NCBI GenBank assembly: GCA_038396625.1
Contig: CP121688.1
Span: 2,852,001 to 2,916,000 of the forward strand
DNA length: 64,000 bases
From: G038396625 sp038396625
GTDB lineage: Bacteria; Bacillota; Clostridia; Peptostreptococcales; Thermotaleaceae
Reading direction: 5' to 3'
Below are positions 38,446-47,469 of this stretch, piece after piece (the first letter of the stretch is position 1; each line of letters begins with the position of its first letter). Below the pieces are notes generated by a model, which was not told the DNA's origin, searched no databases, and saw nothing but the letters and a program-made list of their open reading frames with translations. The position numbers and the translations under genes are program-made.

Positions 38446-40014
38446 TTAATTATTCTTTAACTTTGCGAACATCGGCTTTACAAAATCATTATAAATCATT
38501 AAGGCTTCTTCAATTTTAAACTGAATCGTAATAAAAGCATAGACAATACCACCGAACATACTTGGCACGATGACTACAATCATCTTATGGATAAAATCAT
38601 CTCCTGGAAAGTAGGTGCGCAATATTTTTGTACTAAGCATCACCATCACACCCATCAAAAAGGAACAAATCAACGTCTTGAGAAAGGTAATCATTAATTT
38701 TTTGATCTCTAAATGACCAATTTTTCGTTGAAAATCTCCTAATAAACCAATTCCACCCAATGTAGATGCTAGCGCTGTAGCAATAGCCAATCCAGCAATA
38801 TCAAACCTTTTTACTAGTATAAGGTTAAAAATGATATTTAAGCCTATAATGAGTATAGCATATCGAACAGGAGATTTGATATCATTTCGTGCATAAAAAG
38901 CTTTATTAATCACATCTTGCATACCAAAACCTAGCATACCAGTGGCATAGCAACCAAGTGCTAACCCTGTGTAAAGCGTTGTATGGTATTGAAAGGCACC
39001 TCTCTCAAATACGATTCGAATAATGGGATTACGCAATAATATAATTCCTGTTATCATTGGAAGCAGTAGAAATATCATTAAACTTAAAATCGCCGTCACA
39101 AATCTTGCATACTGCTTCTGCGTCAGATTTACTGCTTTCTCTGCAAACTTTGGAAACATTACAGTACTGATACCAAAAACTGTCGTAGTAGCAATGGCTT
39201 GATACAACATGTTTGCATAATACAGAATAGATATTCTTCCATGTTCAAGGAAGGAGGCCTGTTTCTCATCTAAAAGCATATTGATTTGATTCACCGAAGC
39301 CACAATAACAATGGGTATAATTATTCTAAAAAACTTCTTAACGGATTCATCTTGCAAATCTAAGGCAAACCTATAGCGATACCCTTCTTTATACAAAAAA
39401 GGAATTTGTATTCCAAATTGCAATGTCCATCCTACCAATGTCATTATAGCTAATCCTTGGACTCCATATTGCTGAGAAAAAAAGTATAGATACAAAATTA
39501 CAGCAATATTTGCAGGAAAGCTAATGATAGATGTAACCTTAAACTTCTCTAGTGATTGAAGCATTGCTACAAATACATAGGTAATACAGATACATATCAA
39601 TATAGGAAACATCGTTTGTGTCAACTGAGCGGTTAAATTGAGTTTTTCTTCATCAAATCCACTGGCGATGATTCCCATGATATTTTTAGAAAAAAATATC
39701 CCAAAAGCTACAATGGTTGTGGACAAAATAATTAATATATTTAATAACTTGTTTATAAAAGCAAATGCTGCTTCTTTTCCTCTTTTTGTCAAAAGCTCTA
39801 CAATCGTCGGAATAGCTGCAGTTACAATAGCACTCCCAATACTTACAAAAATGATAGAAGTACTATTTAATGCCATTAAATAGGCATCCGATTCCATATT
39901 TGCTCCTAATTTACTTCCCAGTAAAGCATCTCTAAAAAAACCCATAAATTTTGCCAACAGGGTTATACTCACCACTGCAAAAATAGTTTTCACTGTTTTT
40001 CTATAATTGCTCAT
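38446..40014 (-). CDS. murJ: Lipid II flippase MurJ
   Basis: This 522-residue MOP-superfamily protein flips peptidoglycan precursors across the membrane; some copies linked to polymer genes may handle other lipid-linked sugars. About 14 helices are expected. Typical motifs are LAKFMGFFRDALLGSKLGAN at the N-terminus, and IRIVFERGAFQYHTT with the family-typical R-G-A-F. The ATG at 40014 follows GGAGGTTTGT; upstream ATGs are less well placed. First gene of the four-gene envelope cluster. Confidence 0.93.
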   Translation of the reverse strand: MSNYRKTVKTIFAVVSITLLAKFMGFFRDALLGSKLGANMESDAYLMALNSTSIIFVSIGSAIVTAAIPTIVELLTKRGKEAAFAFINKLLNILIILSTTIVAFGIFFSKNIMGIIASGFDEEKLNLTAQLTQTMFPILICICITYVFVAMLQSLEKFKVTSIISFPANIAVILYLYFFSQQYGVQGLAIMTLVGWTLQFGIQIPFLYKEGYRYRFALDLQDESVKKFFRIIIPIVIVASVNQINMLLDEKQASFLEHGRISILYYANMLYQAIATTTVFGISTVMFPKFAEKAVNLTQKQYARFVTAILSLMIFLLLPMITGIILLRNPIIRIVFERGAFQYHTTLYTGLALGCYATGMLGFGMQDVINKAFYARNDIKSPVRYAILIIGLNIIFNLILVKRFDIAGLAIATALASTLGGIGLLGDFQRKIGHLEIKKLMITFLKTLICSFLMGVMVMLSTKILRTYFPGDDFIHKMIVVIVPSMFGGIVYAFITIQFKIEEALMIYNDFVKPMFAKLKNN

Positions 40015-40031
40015 ACAAACCTCCATCACTC

Positions 40032-40056
40032 AAAAAAAGCGCCGTAGCGCTTTTAT
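40032..40056 (-). terminator. Terminator after the exported 175-aa protein gene
   Basis: AAAAGCGC-TACG-GCGCTTTT followed by TTTGAG on the minus strand. A UACG-type tetraloop and T-rich 3' arm make a strong intrinsic terminator. It lies between the exported protein gene and murJ, so murJ probably has its own promoter or depends on read-through. Confidence 0.85.
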
Positions 40057-40580
40057 TGAATCGTATAGCTTCCTTTTACCATTACATATATATTTGATTT
40101 GGCAATAATGCCTCTACCATCATTTCTAGGTATCAACAACAAATTATTGAGATCTACTTTATCTCCCATTCTTAAATCCTTTCCATTTGTAACATTCGCC
40201 AAACCACCACTTTGACTATCTATGGCATTGGCTTCTCCTGCTCTTAATATTAGTTCTGTGCCCTCTCCCCCAACTAATCTTTGTCCTTTTTCTAATTGTA
40301 CAACAACAAAAGAGGTTCCTTGAACTTCTGCTGTAGGCGTTGTACTATTAGATTGTTCATTGCCTTCACCGATAACGACTTTGATTTCTTCAATTTTTTG
40401 ATCTATGTAATATTTAAGCTGTTCATTTCTCTTTTCTACATACCCTTGGGTTACAATAGGATCATCTTCTGATCCTGGTTCAAAAGTACCAGCTTTGCTA
40501 ATAGGTGAAAAAATCATCATAAACCCCAAAACACCTAATGATACGGCAATTACTTTGCTTTTGTTTATATTTTTTTTCAT
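40053..40580 (-). CDS. Exported protein of unknown function
   Basis: The 175-residue protein has a signal peptide (about 1-30), then GTFEPGSEDDPIVTQGYVEK, a short coiled segment, a low-complexity linker and a beta-rich C-terminal half (LEKGQRLVGGEGTELILRAG, GDKVDLNNLLLIPRNDGRG). The motif PGSEDDPIVTQGYV is one I associate with clostridial exported proteins of unknown role; I cannot assign a function. It lies between the MazEF pair and murJ. AAAGGGGGATAAAA precedes the ATG. Confidence 0.82.
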   Translation of the reverse strand: MKKNINKSKVIAVSLGVLGFMMIFSPISKAGTFEPGSEDDPIVTQGYVEKRNEQLKYYIDQKIEEIKVVIGEGNEQSNSTTPTAEVQGTSFVVVQLEKGQRLVGGEGTELILRAGEANAIDSQSGGLANVTNGKDLRMGDKVDLNNLLLIPRNDGRGIIAKSNIYVMVKGSYTIQ

Positions 40581-40750
40581 TTTTATCCCCCTTTGTCTAT
40601 TTCCCGGGTAATATGGCGTCAGTTTCTGTCAAAATGTATCTATATTTTATCATAAATTTTAAGGAAAATCTTTATCTATTTAAACCCTTTTATTAATTTT
40701 TTATTACAGTAATCAATGAAATCACTTGTTTTCTTCTTATTAATGCAATT

Positions 40751-40782
40751 TAGCGGTTAACAAACATGTTTGTTAACCGCTA
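40751..40782. repeat. 32-bp perfect palindrome downstream of the toxin gene
   Basis: TAGCGGTTAACAAACA (40751-40766) is followed directly by its exact reverse complement (40767-40782). It lies in the 270-bp gap between the MazF-type gene and the exported protein gene. No T-run follows, and an RNA hairpin would need to use central bases as loop, so a protein-binding site or a replication/recombination signal is also possible. The gap also must carry the promoter of the next gene. Confidence 0.7.
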
Positions 40783-40850
40783 GGACAGTTGTGATAAAAT
40801 GAAATGATAAAAATAATCATACCTTTTTACACATCTATATGTATGTTCTA

Positions 40851-41201
40851 TTAAAAATCTATTAATCCAAAACTAATAGATAATGCTTGATTTACTTTAT
40901 GCATCATCTCATCATCAGAGTGGCCTATTTTTTCTCTCAACCGCTTTTTATCAATTGTTCGAATCTGCTCTAACAATACAACGGAATCTTTTGTCAGTCC
41001 ATATTCAGAACAGCAAATCTCTACATGGGTAGGTAATTTGGCTTTATTAATTTGAGAAGTAATTGCTGCCACAATTACCGTAGGGCTATATTTATTGCCT
41101 ACATCATTCTGAACTACTAGCACAGGTCTTACACCGCCCTGTTCAGAGCCTATTACAGGGCTAAGGTCTGCATAGAAAATATCTCCTCTTTTTACTATCA
41201 C
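40851..41201 (-). CDS. ndoA: MazF/NdoA-type endoribonuclease toxin
   Basis: This 116-residue mRNA interferase starts IVKRGDIFYADLSPVIGSEQ and continues GGVRPVLVVQNDVGNKYSPT with the catalytic Arg, then QIRTIDKKRLREKIG. Length and sequence match Bacillus NdoA (EndoA), which cuts at UACAU. The GTG at 41201 lies one base after the antitoxin stop; a longer frame reads into the antitoxin gene and is not used. Conserved in the alr region of spore-formers. Confidence 0.95.
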   Translation of the reverse strand: MIVKRGDIFYADLSPVIGSEQGGVRPVLVVQNDVGNKYSPTVIVAAITSQINKAKLPTHVEICCSEYGLTKDSVVLLEQIRTIDKKRLREKIGHSDDEMMHKVNQALSISFGLIDF

Positions 41202-41202
41202 G

Positions 41203-41478
41203 CTACTCACACTCCGCCAAGTTTGCTTCATAACTGGTGAGTGCATTCACATCTAAATCTAAACCCATTTCTGACAATGCTAGGTTCATAGCCCCCATTT
41301 CCCTATAGCCGTTTTTCATTGTTTCTCTAATTTGTATCTTACGTCTTTCTCGAATATATAATTTCATTGCTTCCCTAATAAATTCGCTTCGGTTTCTCTC
41401 TTCCATTGAAACAATGTCATCTACCTCTTGCAACAGGCTATTGGGCAAACTGATAATAATCCGTTTTGATTCAGCCAT
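41203..41478 (-). CDS. ndoAI: Ribbon-helix-helix antitoxin NdoAI (MazE-type)
   Basis: This 91-residue protein begins with a ribbon-helix-helix DNA-binding domain (KRIIISLPNSLLQEVDDIVS, then RSEFIREAMKLYIRERRK) and has an acidic C-terminus that would wrap the toxin. ATG at 41478 follows AGGAGGTGCTTAC; the upstream ATG has no site. It likely neutralises NdoA and represses the pair. Confidence 0.93.
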   Translation of the reverse strand: MAESKRIIISLPNSLLQEVDDIVSMEERNRSEFIREAMKLYIRERRKIQIRETMKNGYREMGAMNLALSEMGLDLDVNALTSYEANLAECE

Positions 41479-41644
41479 GTAAGCACCTCCTAGAATTGAC
41501 AAAAACAGCGTACTGCCTAGTTATAGGCATACTTATTCATTTTGATATATACAAAAATATATACTTAATTATATACTATTCATTATAAGTGTGTCAATAT
41601 GACTACTTTTTTATACTTTCTAGCTAAAAGTTGTATCAATATTT

Positions 41645-42820
41645 TTAATCAAAGAGTTCATCTTTTATTTTTACAACTTGATTATTCTTTGTATACACTC
41701 TAGGTACCCTTTTTCCAATCATACATACAATTTCATAATTAATGGTATCTAATTTTAGAGCCACATCTTCTACAGATAGGGTATTCACTCCATCAGAGCC
41801 TATTAATATCACTTCATCTCCCTGTTGGATTTCTTCAATTCCTGTTACATCTAGCATGCACTGGTCCATGCAAATCCTTCCTACAACAGGTACTCTTTTT
41901 CCTTTCACCAATGCTTCTGCTTTTCCTGAAAGCATTCTCGTAAACCCATCGGCATAGCCAATAGGAATTGTAGCAATCTTTGATTTTTTATCTGTTGTAT
42001 ATTTCAGCCCATAACTAATTCCAATTCCTTCACTTAATTCCTTTACATGGCTTATTCTGGCCTTAAGGGATAATACAGGTTTTAATTGAATTCGATTTTT
42101 TTTCACATCATTAGAAGGATATAACCCGTATAATATAATTCCGGCCCGTACCATATCCATATTCATTTCAGATAAATCTATAATTGCTGCACTATTAGAT
42201 ACATGCTTTATAGGAATATGCATTCCTTCTTCTTCAAGGGCATGCACCATATTCATAAATTTGTCATATTGATGGTAAGTAAACTGCTTATCTGTTTCAT
42301 CCGCTACTGCAAAATGGGTGAACATTCCCTCGACAACAATATTGGGTAATTTAAAGATCTCTTTAATCACATGAACAGCATTTTGGTCTGGCTGAAAGCC
42401 TATTCTACTCATACCAGTATCAAGCTTTATATGAATTGTCGCTTTTTGACTTAGCGCCTGGGCTTTTTGAGAAAAACTTTTTGCCTGTTCTAGAGAATAT
42501 AGAGTCTGCGTAATGTTATTTGTTATCACTTCTTCTGCACAACTATCAGGCGTATAGCCTAAAATTAAGATTGGAATATTGGGATAAGCTTTTCTTAATG
42601 CCATGGCTTCAGACAAGGTCGCCACTGCTAATCTATCTGCACCATTGTCTAACAATGTTTGGGCGATTTCTACAGCGCCGTGGCCATAACCATCTGCTTT
42701 AATCACAGCCGTCAACTTTGCTCCAGGATTTACATTTTTCTTTATTTCTTTGATGTTGTGGGCTAGATGATCTAGATTAATTTCTGCCCATACAGGTCTT
42801 ACTTTTTCTAAAGTTAGCAT
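41645..42820 (-). CDS. alr: Alanine racemase
   Basis: This 391-residue PLP enzyme makes D-alanine for peptidoglycan. PLP Lys41 lies in AVIKADGYGHGA, the catalytic Tyr in GISYGLKYTT, and GRICMDQCMLDVT is near the C-terminal domain. ATG at 42820 follows AAGGGGGGGTAAT. It lies between the YdcC/GerS-like lipoprotein and ndoAI genes, the order known from Bacillus. In Clostridioides difficile an alr paralog is linked to gerS and spore germination, so a sporulation role is possible in addition to wall synthesis. Confidence 0.96.
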   Translation of the reverse strand: MLTLEKVRPVWAEINLDHLAHNIKEIKKNVNPGAKLTAVIKADGYGHGAVEIAQTLLDNGADRLAVATLSEAMALRKAYPNIPILILGYTPDSCAEEVITNNITQTLYSLEQAKSFSQKAQALSQKATIHIKLDTGMSRIGFQPDQNAVHVIKEIFKLPNIVVEGMFTHFAVADETDKQFTYHQYDKFMNMVHALEEEGMHIPIKHVSNSAAIIDLSEMNMDMVRAGIILYGLYPSNDVKKNRIQLKPVLSLKARISHVKELSEGIGISYGLKYTTDKKSKIATIPIGYADGFTRMLSGKAEALVKGKRVPVVGRICMDQCMLDVTGIEEIQQGDEVILIGSDGVNTLSVEDVALKLDTINYEIVCMIGKRVPRVYTKNNQVVKIKDELFD

Positions 42821-42902
42821 ATTACCCCCCCTTATCATTTGTAGCAAATCATGTGATCTATTATGTTAATTGTTCTAACATAATCATTTATGTACCATAA
42901 CG

Positions 42903-43541
42903 CTATTTGTGTATGATGCCCTTTTTGAATTGAAAGAATTGATCCTCTAATCTTGGATTATATTCAAATACATCATACTTGACTTTAATCCTTAGTTGAT
43001 CTTGACGATCAAAGGTCTGCATCATAAAAGGTTTTCTGCTATCTATATGCAACCATACTCTCTCTTTACTAAAATACGCATGATTCCCTGGAATATTCGT
43101 AGTAATCACAAGATATTCTTCATTTTCTATTGTTTCTCTGCTTATATGAACTTCTTCAGAATTCAAGCAATTCTTAACAAAATATCCTAAAAACATATTT
43201 TGTTCTTCTGCATTCACAAAATCCTTGATTAGCCAAGTTTGCTCAATAACAGGATGATAAATCCATGCTTTCTTTCCGTCAAATATGGTCATCTTGCCCT
43301 TTAAATTTTCTGGATACACTACTTCTAATTTGTACATATTGGGTTTCTTAAACCACTGCTTCATTACATATTTTTGTGATCCTTTATTTCCTATTGAAGT
43401 GATTTCCACTTGACATTGATAACTTTCCATTTTATTTAATTGTTTTTGTGCATCATACAGTAAGTCTTCATTGTTTTTTGGAGAACAACCAGTAATCATT
43501 AATATCATGAAAATTATCCATACTACTGCCTTTTTTTTCAC
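42903..43541 (-). CDS. LolA-fold lipoprotein (YdcC/GerS-like)
   Basis: This 212-residue lipoprotein has signal peptide and lipobox ITGC, then a LolA-like beta fold: LNKMESYQCQVEITSIGNKG, YVMKQWFKKPNMYKLEVVYP and GKMTIFDGKKAWIYHPVIEQ. Gram-positive members are YdcC of Bacillus, needed for sporulation, and GerS of Clostridioides difficile, needed for cortex changes in germination. Position next to alr supports this. Start is GTG at 43541 behind GGAGGGAGTTATA. Function is inferred from context. Confidence 0.85.
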   Translation of the reverse strand: MKKKAVVWIIFMILMITGCSPKNNEDLLYDAQKQLNKMESYQCQVEITSIGNKGSQKYVMKQWFKKPNMYKLEVVYPENLKGKMTIFDGKKAWIYHPVIEQTWLIKDFVNAEEQNMFLGYFVKNCLNSEEVHISRETIENEEYLVITTNIPGNHAYFSKERVWLHIDSRKPFMMQTFDRQDQLRIKVKYDVFEYNPRLEDQFFQFKKGIIHK

Positions 43542-43638
43542 TATAACTCCCTCCACATAAAGATTCTTCTATTATCTTTACGTGGTTTTTTATACAGATA
43601 TACCTATACATCCATTTTTTTATAATTCATTGCTTCTT

Positions 43639-45192
43639 CTATCTTCCTACAATGTCTTTTATAACAAATGGTAATTCTTTTACCATATCTCCAGCAATCA
43701 TACCGTATTCTCCCAACCTTTCTGCTACTCTATCTCCTGCACATCCATGAACATATACAGCAGCAATCGTTGCCTTTGTAGGTTCTATCCCTTGTGCTAT
43801 AAACCCTGTTATAATTCCTGTTAATACATCTCCACTACCTGCTGTAGCCATACCTGGATTTCCTGTTTCATTAATATACACCTCTCCGTTAGGTCCTGCT
43901 ACAATCGTTTTAGTCCCTTTTAGTAATACTGTTATTTTCCATTTTTTCGCAAAATCCACTGCTACTTTGATACGCTGTTTCCGAATATATTCAATATCTA
44001 ATTCTGTCAATCTTGCCATTTCTCCAATATGAGGTGTAATGACAACAGGCGATTTAATACATTGAAATAATTCTTTCCTCTTGGCTAATGCATTTAATGC
44101 ATCCGCATCTAACACAATGGGTTTGGTAAAATGTTCAAAAATATTTCTCAGTAGTTCTTCTATTTCTCTGCTTTGTCCACTTCCAGGACCTATACCAATC
44201 ACATCTGCTTCTTTCATGGTGTTAATCACTTTTTGTATGTCACTAATCCCTAAAACCCCTTTATTAAGGTCTGGTAAAGGTAAAGTGATCGCCTCTGTCA
44301 ACCTTACCTCCATGATCGTATTTAAACTTTGTGGCACAGGAATTTTGAGAAGCCCTGCACCACTTCGCAATGCAGCTTCACAAGCAAGCATAGCAGCACC
44401 TGTCATTCCTGTAGAACCTGCTACAATATATGCTTTTCCATAATCTCCTTTATATGTATCTTTTTTTCGCATAGGTAATATATTTTTCACTGTATCCTGG
44501 GTAATTAGATTCATCATGAGATTCATCTGATCTATAGCTGCCGGTGGGATACTGATGTCCTTCAGTATGATTTGTCCATTGTATTCATTGCCAGGATAAT
44601 TGATATTTCCTAATTTGGGCAGCTGCAATACAATGGTTTTATAGGCTCGAACAGCAATACCACATACTGTCCCATCATTTCCACAAATGCCAGAGGGTAA
44701 ATCAATAGATATGACTTCTTTTCCAGAGGCATTGATAATATCAATAATCTCTTTGATAAAATTGTCGATTTCACTATTTAATCCTGTACCAAAAACGGCA
44801 TCTACAATGATACTACATTCCTTTACAAGGTCAGCAAATTTTTTCAAATTATTTACCCCTGCAAGGGGATAAATTTCTACTTTTATTTTATGTATCATCT
44901 CATAATTCGTTTTTGCATCTCCATCAATCAAGGATGGATTCCCCATGATACATACTTTAACAGGTACCCCTTTATTCGCCAAATGGCGCGCTACAACAAA
45001 ACCGTCTCCGCCATTATTGCCTCGGCCACATACAATCACAACTTCTTGATTTGTTTTGTCTTTTAGGGATTTCATTACTTCTTCAAGCACTGACAATCCA
45101 GCATTTTCCATTAAGACAATCCCTGGAATGCCAAATTCTTGTATCGCCGTCCTATCTACTTGTTTCATTTGCTCACTTGTAACAATTTTCAC
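43639..45192 (-). CDS. nnr: Bifunctional NAD(P)H-hydrate repair enzyme
   Basis: This 517-residue fusion has an N-terminal epimerase (YjeF_N; VIVCGRGNNGGDGFVVARHL, then VDAVFGTGL) and a C-terminal ADP-dependent dehydratase (carbohydrate kinase-like; GSTGMTGAAMLACEAALRSG, IGPGSGQSREIEELL, TPHIGEMARLT, ATAGSGDVLTGIITGFIAQG). It returns damaged NADHX/NADPHX to NAD(P)H. GTG start behind GGGGGAATATGGC. Located between acpS and the lipoprotein gene as in many Firmicutes. Confidence 0.95.
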   Translation of the reverse strand: MKIVTSEQMKQVDRTAIQEFGIPGIVLMENAGLSVLEEVMKSLKDKTNQEVVIVCGRGNNGGDGFVVARHLANKGVPVKVCIMGNPSLIDGDAKTNYEMIHKIKVEIYPLAGVNNLKKFADLVKECSIIVDAVFGTGLNSEIDNFIKEIIDIINASGKEVISIDLPSGICGNDGTVCGIAVRAYKTIVLQLPKLGNINYPGNEYNGQIILKDISIPPAAIDQMNLMMNLITQDTVKNILPMRKKDTYKGDYGKAYIVAGSTGMTGAAMLACEAALRSGAGLLKIPVPQSLNTIMEVRLTEAITLPLPDLNKGVLGISDIQKVINTMKEADVIGIGPGSGQSREIEELLRNIFEHFTKPIVLDADALNALAKRKELFQCIKSPVVITPHIGEMARLTELDIEYIRKQRIKVAVDFAKKWKITVLLKGTKTIVAGPNGEVYINETGNPGMATAGSGDVLTGIITGFIAQGIEPTKATIAAVYVHGCAGDRVAERLGEYGMIAGDMVKELPFVIKDIVGR

Positions 45193-45246
45193 GCCATATT
45201 CCCCCTATACATCCTTTCACAAGAATGAAATCTTAGTGACCCGTCC

Positions 45247-45615
45247 CTATATAGCAAGCGCTTGGGCTACTGCATAGTTTTTGCTATGGGATATCGTTAT
45301 AAGAACTTCTTGAATCTCCTTTTGCGTTGCAATGTCTTTTGCATTATTATATAACATAACAAAAGGTTTTCCCAAATCATTTCTATATATTTCTATATCC
45401 GTCCATTTGAAATTTCTCAGACCCGTACCTAATGCCTTCATCACGGCTTCCTTTGCAGCAAAATTTCCCGCAATGGTATTTACACTATACCCTATCTTCA
45501 TAAAATAATCTGTTTCTCGATGGGTAAAGATCCTTTGCAAAATTTTTTCATTTTTGTCTATTGCATTGGTTATTCTTTCAATTTCTATAATATCTATGCC
45601 TATTCCTTTGATCAT
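45247..45615 (-). CDS. acpS: Holo-acyl-carrier-protein synthase
   Basis: This 122-residue enzyme moves phosphopantetheine from CoA to acyl carrier protein. The Mg-binding Asp lies in GIGIDIIEIERI and the Glu in NFAAKEAVMKALGTG; LITISHSKNYAVAQA is the C-terminal motif. ATG at 45615 follows GGAGTGGATAAAG; the five-codon extension has no site. It is the first gene of acpS-nnr-lipoprotein-alr. Confidence 0.95.
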   Translation of the reverse strand: MIKGIGIDIIEIERITNAIDKNEKILQRIFTHRETDYFMKIGYSVNTIAGNFAAKEAVMKALGTGLRNFKWTDIEIYRNDLGKPFVMLYNNAKDIATQKEIQEVLITISHSKNYAVAQALAI

Positions 45616-45761
45616 CTTTATCCACTCCATAGCAAAAACATAAAATCCATGTCTTTTTATTTCTATTTTATATTATAAACTCCTTTTCCTCAAAATTTTT
45701 TTTCTTTTCTTCCTTCTATTTTTCTCTTATCAGAATATATTCTTTTTGATATATATAAATA

Positions 45762-45788
45762 AAAAATACGTAACCCTACGTATTTTTA
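45762..45788 (-). terminator. Terminator after coiled-coil protein gene
   Basis: AAAAATACGT-AGGGTT-ACGTATTTTT followed by TATTTATATA on the minus strand; the 5' arm begins at the stop codon of the gene ending at 45786. Confidence 0.85.
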
Positions 45789-46382
45789 AAGAAATTTCTT
45801 ATCAAGTTTATTGGTTTCTTCATGGCCTAATGTATTGTGTAAATAAGAATACATCCTCTGTACTTTTTCTTCTAAAGTTATTTTTTCATCCCAACTTTCC
45901 GCCAGCTGCTGGCGTAATTTTCCTATCGTTTCTGTCAATACATCTATTTTTGTTGTATCTTCTTCTATATCTCTGTATGCAAGGTTAATTGTCTCTTTCA
46001 ATAAAGTAAGATTTAATTTTTCTATTTCCTTTGGCAATGTTTCCAGTTTATATTGTAATTCATCCATTTGATCATTTATTTCTAGAAGTTGGTTTTTTGC
46101 TTGTTCTAATTTTTCTAAGGACTCTTTTTTTTCATTACGATTGACATCATCAGAAAACTGCAGTATCTTTTCCATCAACGTTTTTTTTTGCTTTTTATAG
46201 ATCAACATTTGTCTGCGTCCTTGCTTTTCTTCTGCTACCATTTTTTCTAAATCTTTTGCTGCTTTTTTCATTGTTTTTGTCATATTTTCTTCAAAAAGAA
46301 ATTTCCAATCCTTATCTAGTACAAGCACAGGTATTTTGTTTTTTTTCATCAATTTTTCATCTAAGGTAATATCTTTTGTCAT
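45786..46382 (-). CDS. Coiled-coil protein of unknown function (198 aa)
   Basis: This soluble, highly charged protein is largely alpha-helical. After an N-terminal KNKIPVLVLDKDWKFLFEEN, long heptad stretches follow (about 38-170; LEKLEQAKNQLLEINDQMDE). No transmembrane segment or catalytic motif is visible. It lies downstream of the YetF-like gene on the same strand. A good ribosome site (GGGGGAGG) precedes the ATG. I do not recognise the family. Confidence 0.8.
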   Translation of the reverse strand: MTKDITLDEKLMKKNKIPVLVLDKDWKFLFEENMTKTMKKAAKDLEKMVAEEKQGRRQMLIYKKQKKTLMEKILQFSDDVNRNEKKESLEKLEQAKNQLLEINDQMDELQYKLETLPKEIEKLNLTLLKETINLAYRDIEEDTTKIDVLTETIGKLRQQLAESWDEKITLEEKVQRMYSYLHNTLGHEETNKLDKKFL

Positions 46383-46490
46383 TGCCGCATGTCCTCCCCC
46401 ATCTCGTCCTACATTCTATTATAATACTAGATGCATCGACAATCAATTGTACGATAAGTTATAGGTCTATCGTCTTAATTTTAATATTTT

Positions 46491-47204
46491 TTATTCTCTT
46501 GTATCTCTTGTATTTGCCAAACGATCTTCCATCTTATCAATATATAATCGATTGCTGCCATCTATACTAGCATAAAATACCTCTTTAAGGTCTTTTACAC
46601 CCATCATTTTTAACTGTGTAAAAAGCCATTTTGCAGTTAAATTTTTCTTTTGTAGGTTTTGATAGATAATATTTCCTGTTACAATAACTTCTATAGGAAG
46701 ATCTTCCTGTTTTGTCTGTAGATTTAAATCTGAAATTTTAACATTTTCTTCTTGAGCTACTTTAATTACACTTAATTCTCCTGTCGTCTCCAATATACCA
46801 TACTTCACCTTCGTCATATCAAAAATATCCTTTTTCCTCAACAGATGAGTAAGATCATCTACAGTATAGCGAAATCGCGTCAAATTCTTTTCTAGAATTT
46901 TTCCATCTTGTATAACCAAAACAGGTTCTCCCTGCACAACTTTAGAAAATATACGACTTTTGGTATTGAGGTAGGAAATTAAAAACGTCAAAATACCAAA
47001 TAAGATTAATCCTATCAGATGATGCCACGTTCTTTGATTAACATCTGTAGCTAAGGTAGCGGCAATAGAACCAAAGGTAATACCATTTATATATTCATGC
47101 ATGGTAAGCTGTGCCACTTGCTGGCGCCCTAGAATGCGGGTGATAAATAATATCCCAAAAAAAGCTAACAACGTTTGTAATACAATTTCAATCATTATTT
47201 TCAT
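46491..47204 (-). CDS. YetF-like DUF421 membrane protein
   Basis: The 237-residue protein has three N-terminal helices (about 5-85) and a soluble DUF421 domain (LLFITRILGRQQVAQ-type start; VQGEPVLVIQDGKILEKNLT, LLRKKDIFDMTKVKYGILET, PIEVIVTGNIIYQNL). Spore-formers carry many such proteins, some as SpoVA-linked GerA helpers (2Duf family) that affect spore membrane properties; a link here is inference. ATG at 47204 follows GAAGGGTGCAC. Confidence 0.88.
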   Translation of the reverse strand: MKIMIEIVLQTLLAFFGILFITRILGRQQVAQLTMHEYINGITFGSIAATLATDVNQRTWHHLIGLILFGILTFLISYLNTKSRIFSKVVQGEPVLVIQDGKILEKNLTRFRYTVDDLTHLLRKKDIFDMTKVKYGILETTGELSVIKVAQEENVKISDLNLQTKQEDLPIEVIVTGNIIYQNLQKKNLTAKWLFTQLKMMGVKDLKEVFYASIDGSNRLYIDKMEDRLANTRDTRE

Positions 47205-47294
47205 GTGCACCCTTCTTTCGCATAAAATCATTTTTTATTTTACATACTAATAATGTATATCATAAAGGGAATAATTATACGAGGAGACATATCA

Positions 47295-47387
47295 ATGAAA
47301 TTGTGGATACAGGCTATCTTAACTTTTGCCTTCATTTTCGTCGGTTTTTTTATATTATATATTCTTTATCGTAAAAAACGCATATAA
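47295..47387 (+). CDS. 30-residue single-pass membrane peptide
   Basis: ATG follows GAGGAG by 8 nt, and 31 codons end in TAA. The peptide is a single hydrophobic helix with a basic tail (MKLWIQAILTFAFIFVGFFI then LYILYRKKRI), so the C-terminus should stay in the cytosol. A hairpin follows 5 nt later. It lies in the divergent gap between YetF-like and mgtE genes. I know no family for it; length and layout recall small regulatory membrane peptides. Confidence 0.6.
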   Translation: MKLWIQAILTFAFIFVGFFILYILYRKKRI

Positions 47388-47392
47388 TTGAC

Positions 47393-47423
47393 AAAAGCTT
47401 AAGAACCTATGCCTTAAGCTTTT
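47393..47423. terminator. Hairpin between convergent small ORF and mgtE
   Basis: AAAAGCTTAAG and CTTAAGCTTTT form an 11-bp stem. T-stretches are short on both sides, so it is a weak two-way terminator at most. It lies 6 nt past the small peptide stop and 46 nt past the mgtE stop. Confidence 0.55.
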
Positions 47424-47469
47424 GAAGCTATCGATTTATTCTATTTTTCATACTCATAATACGCTACTA

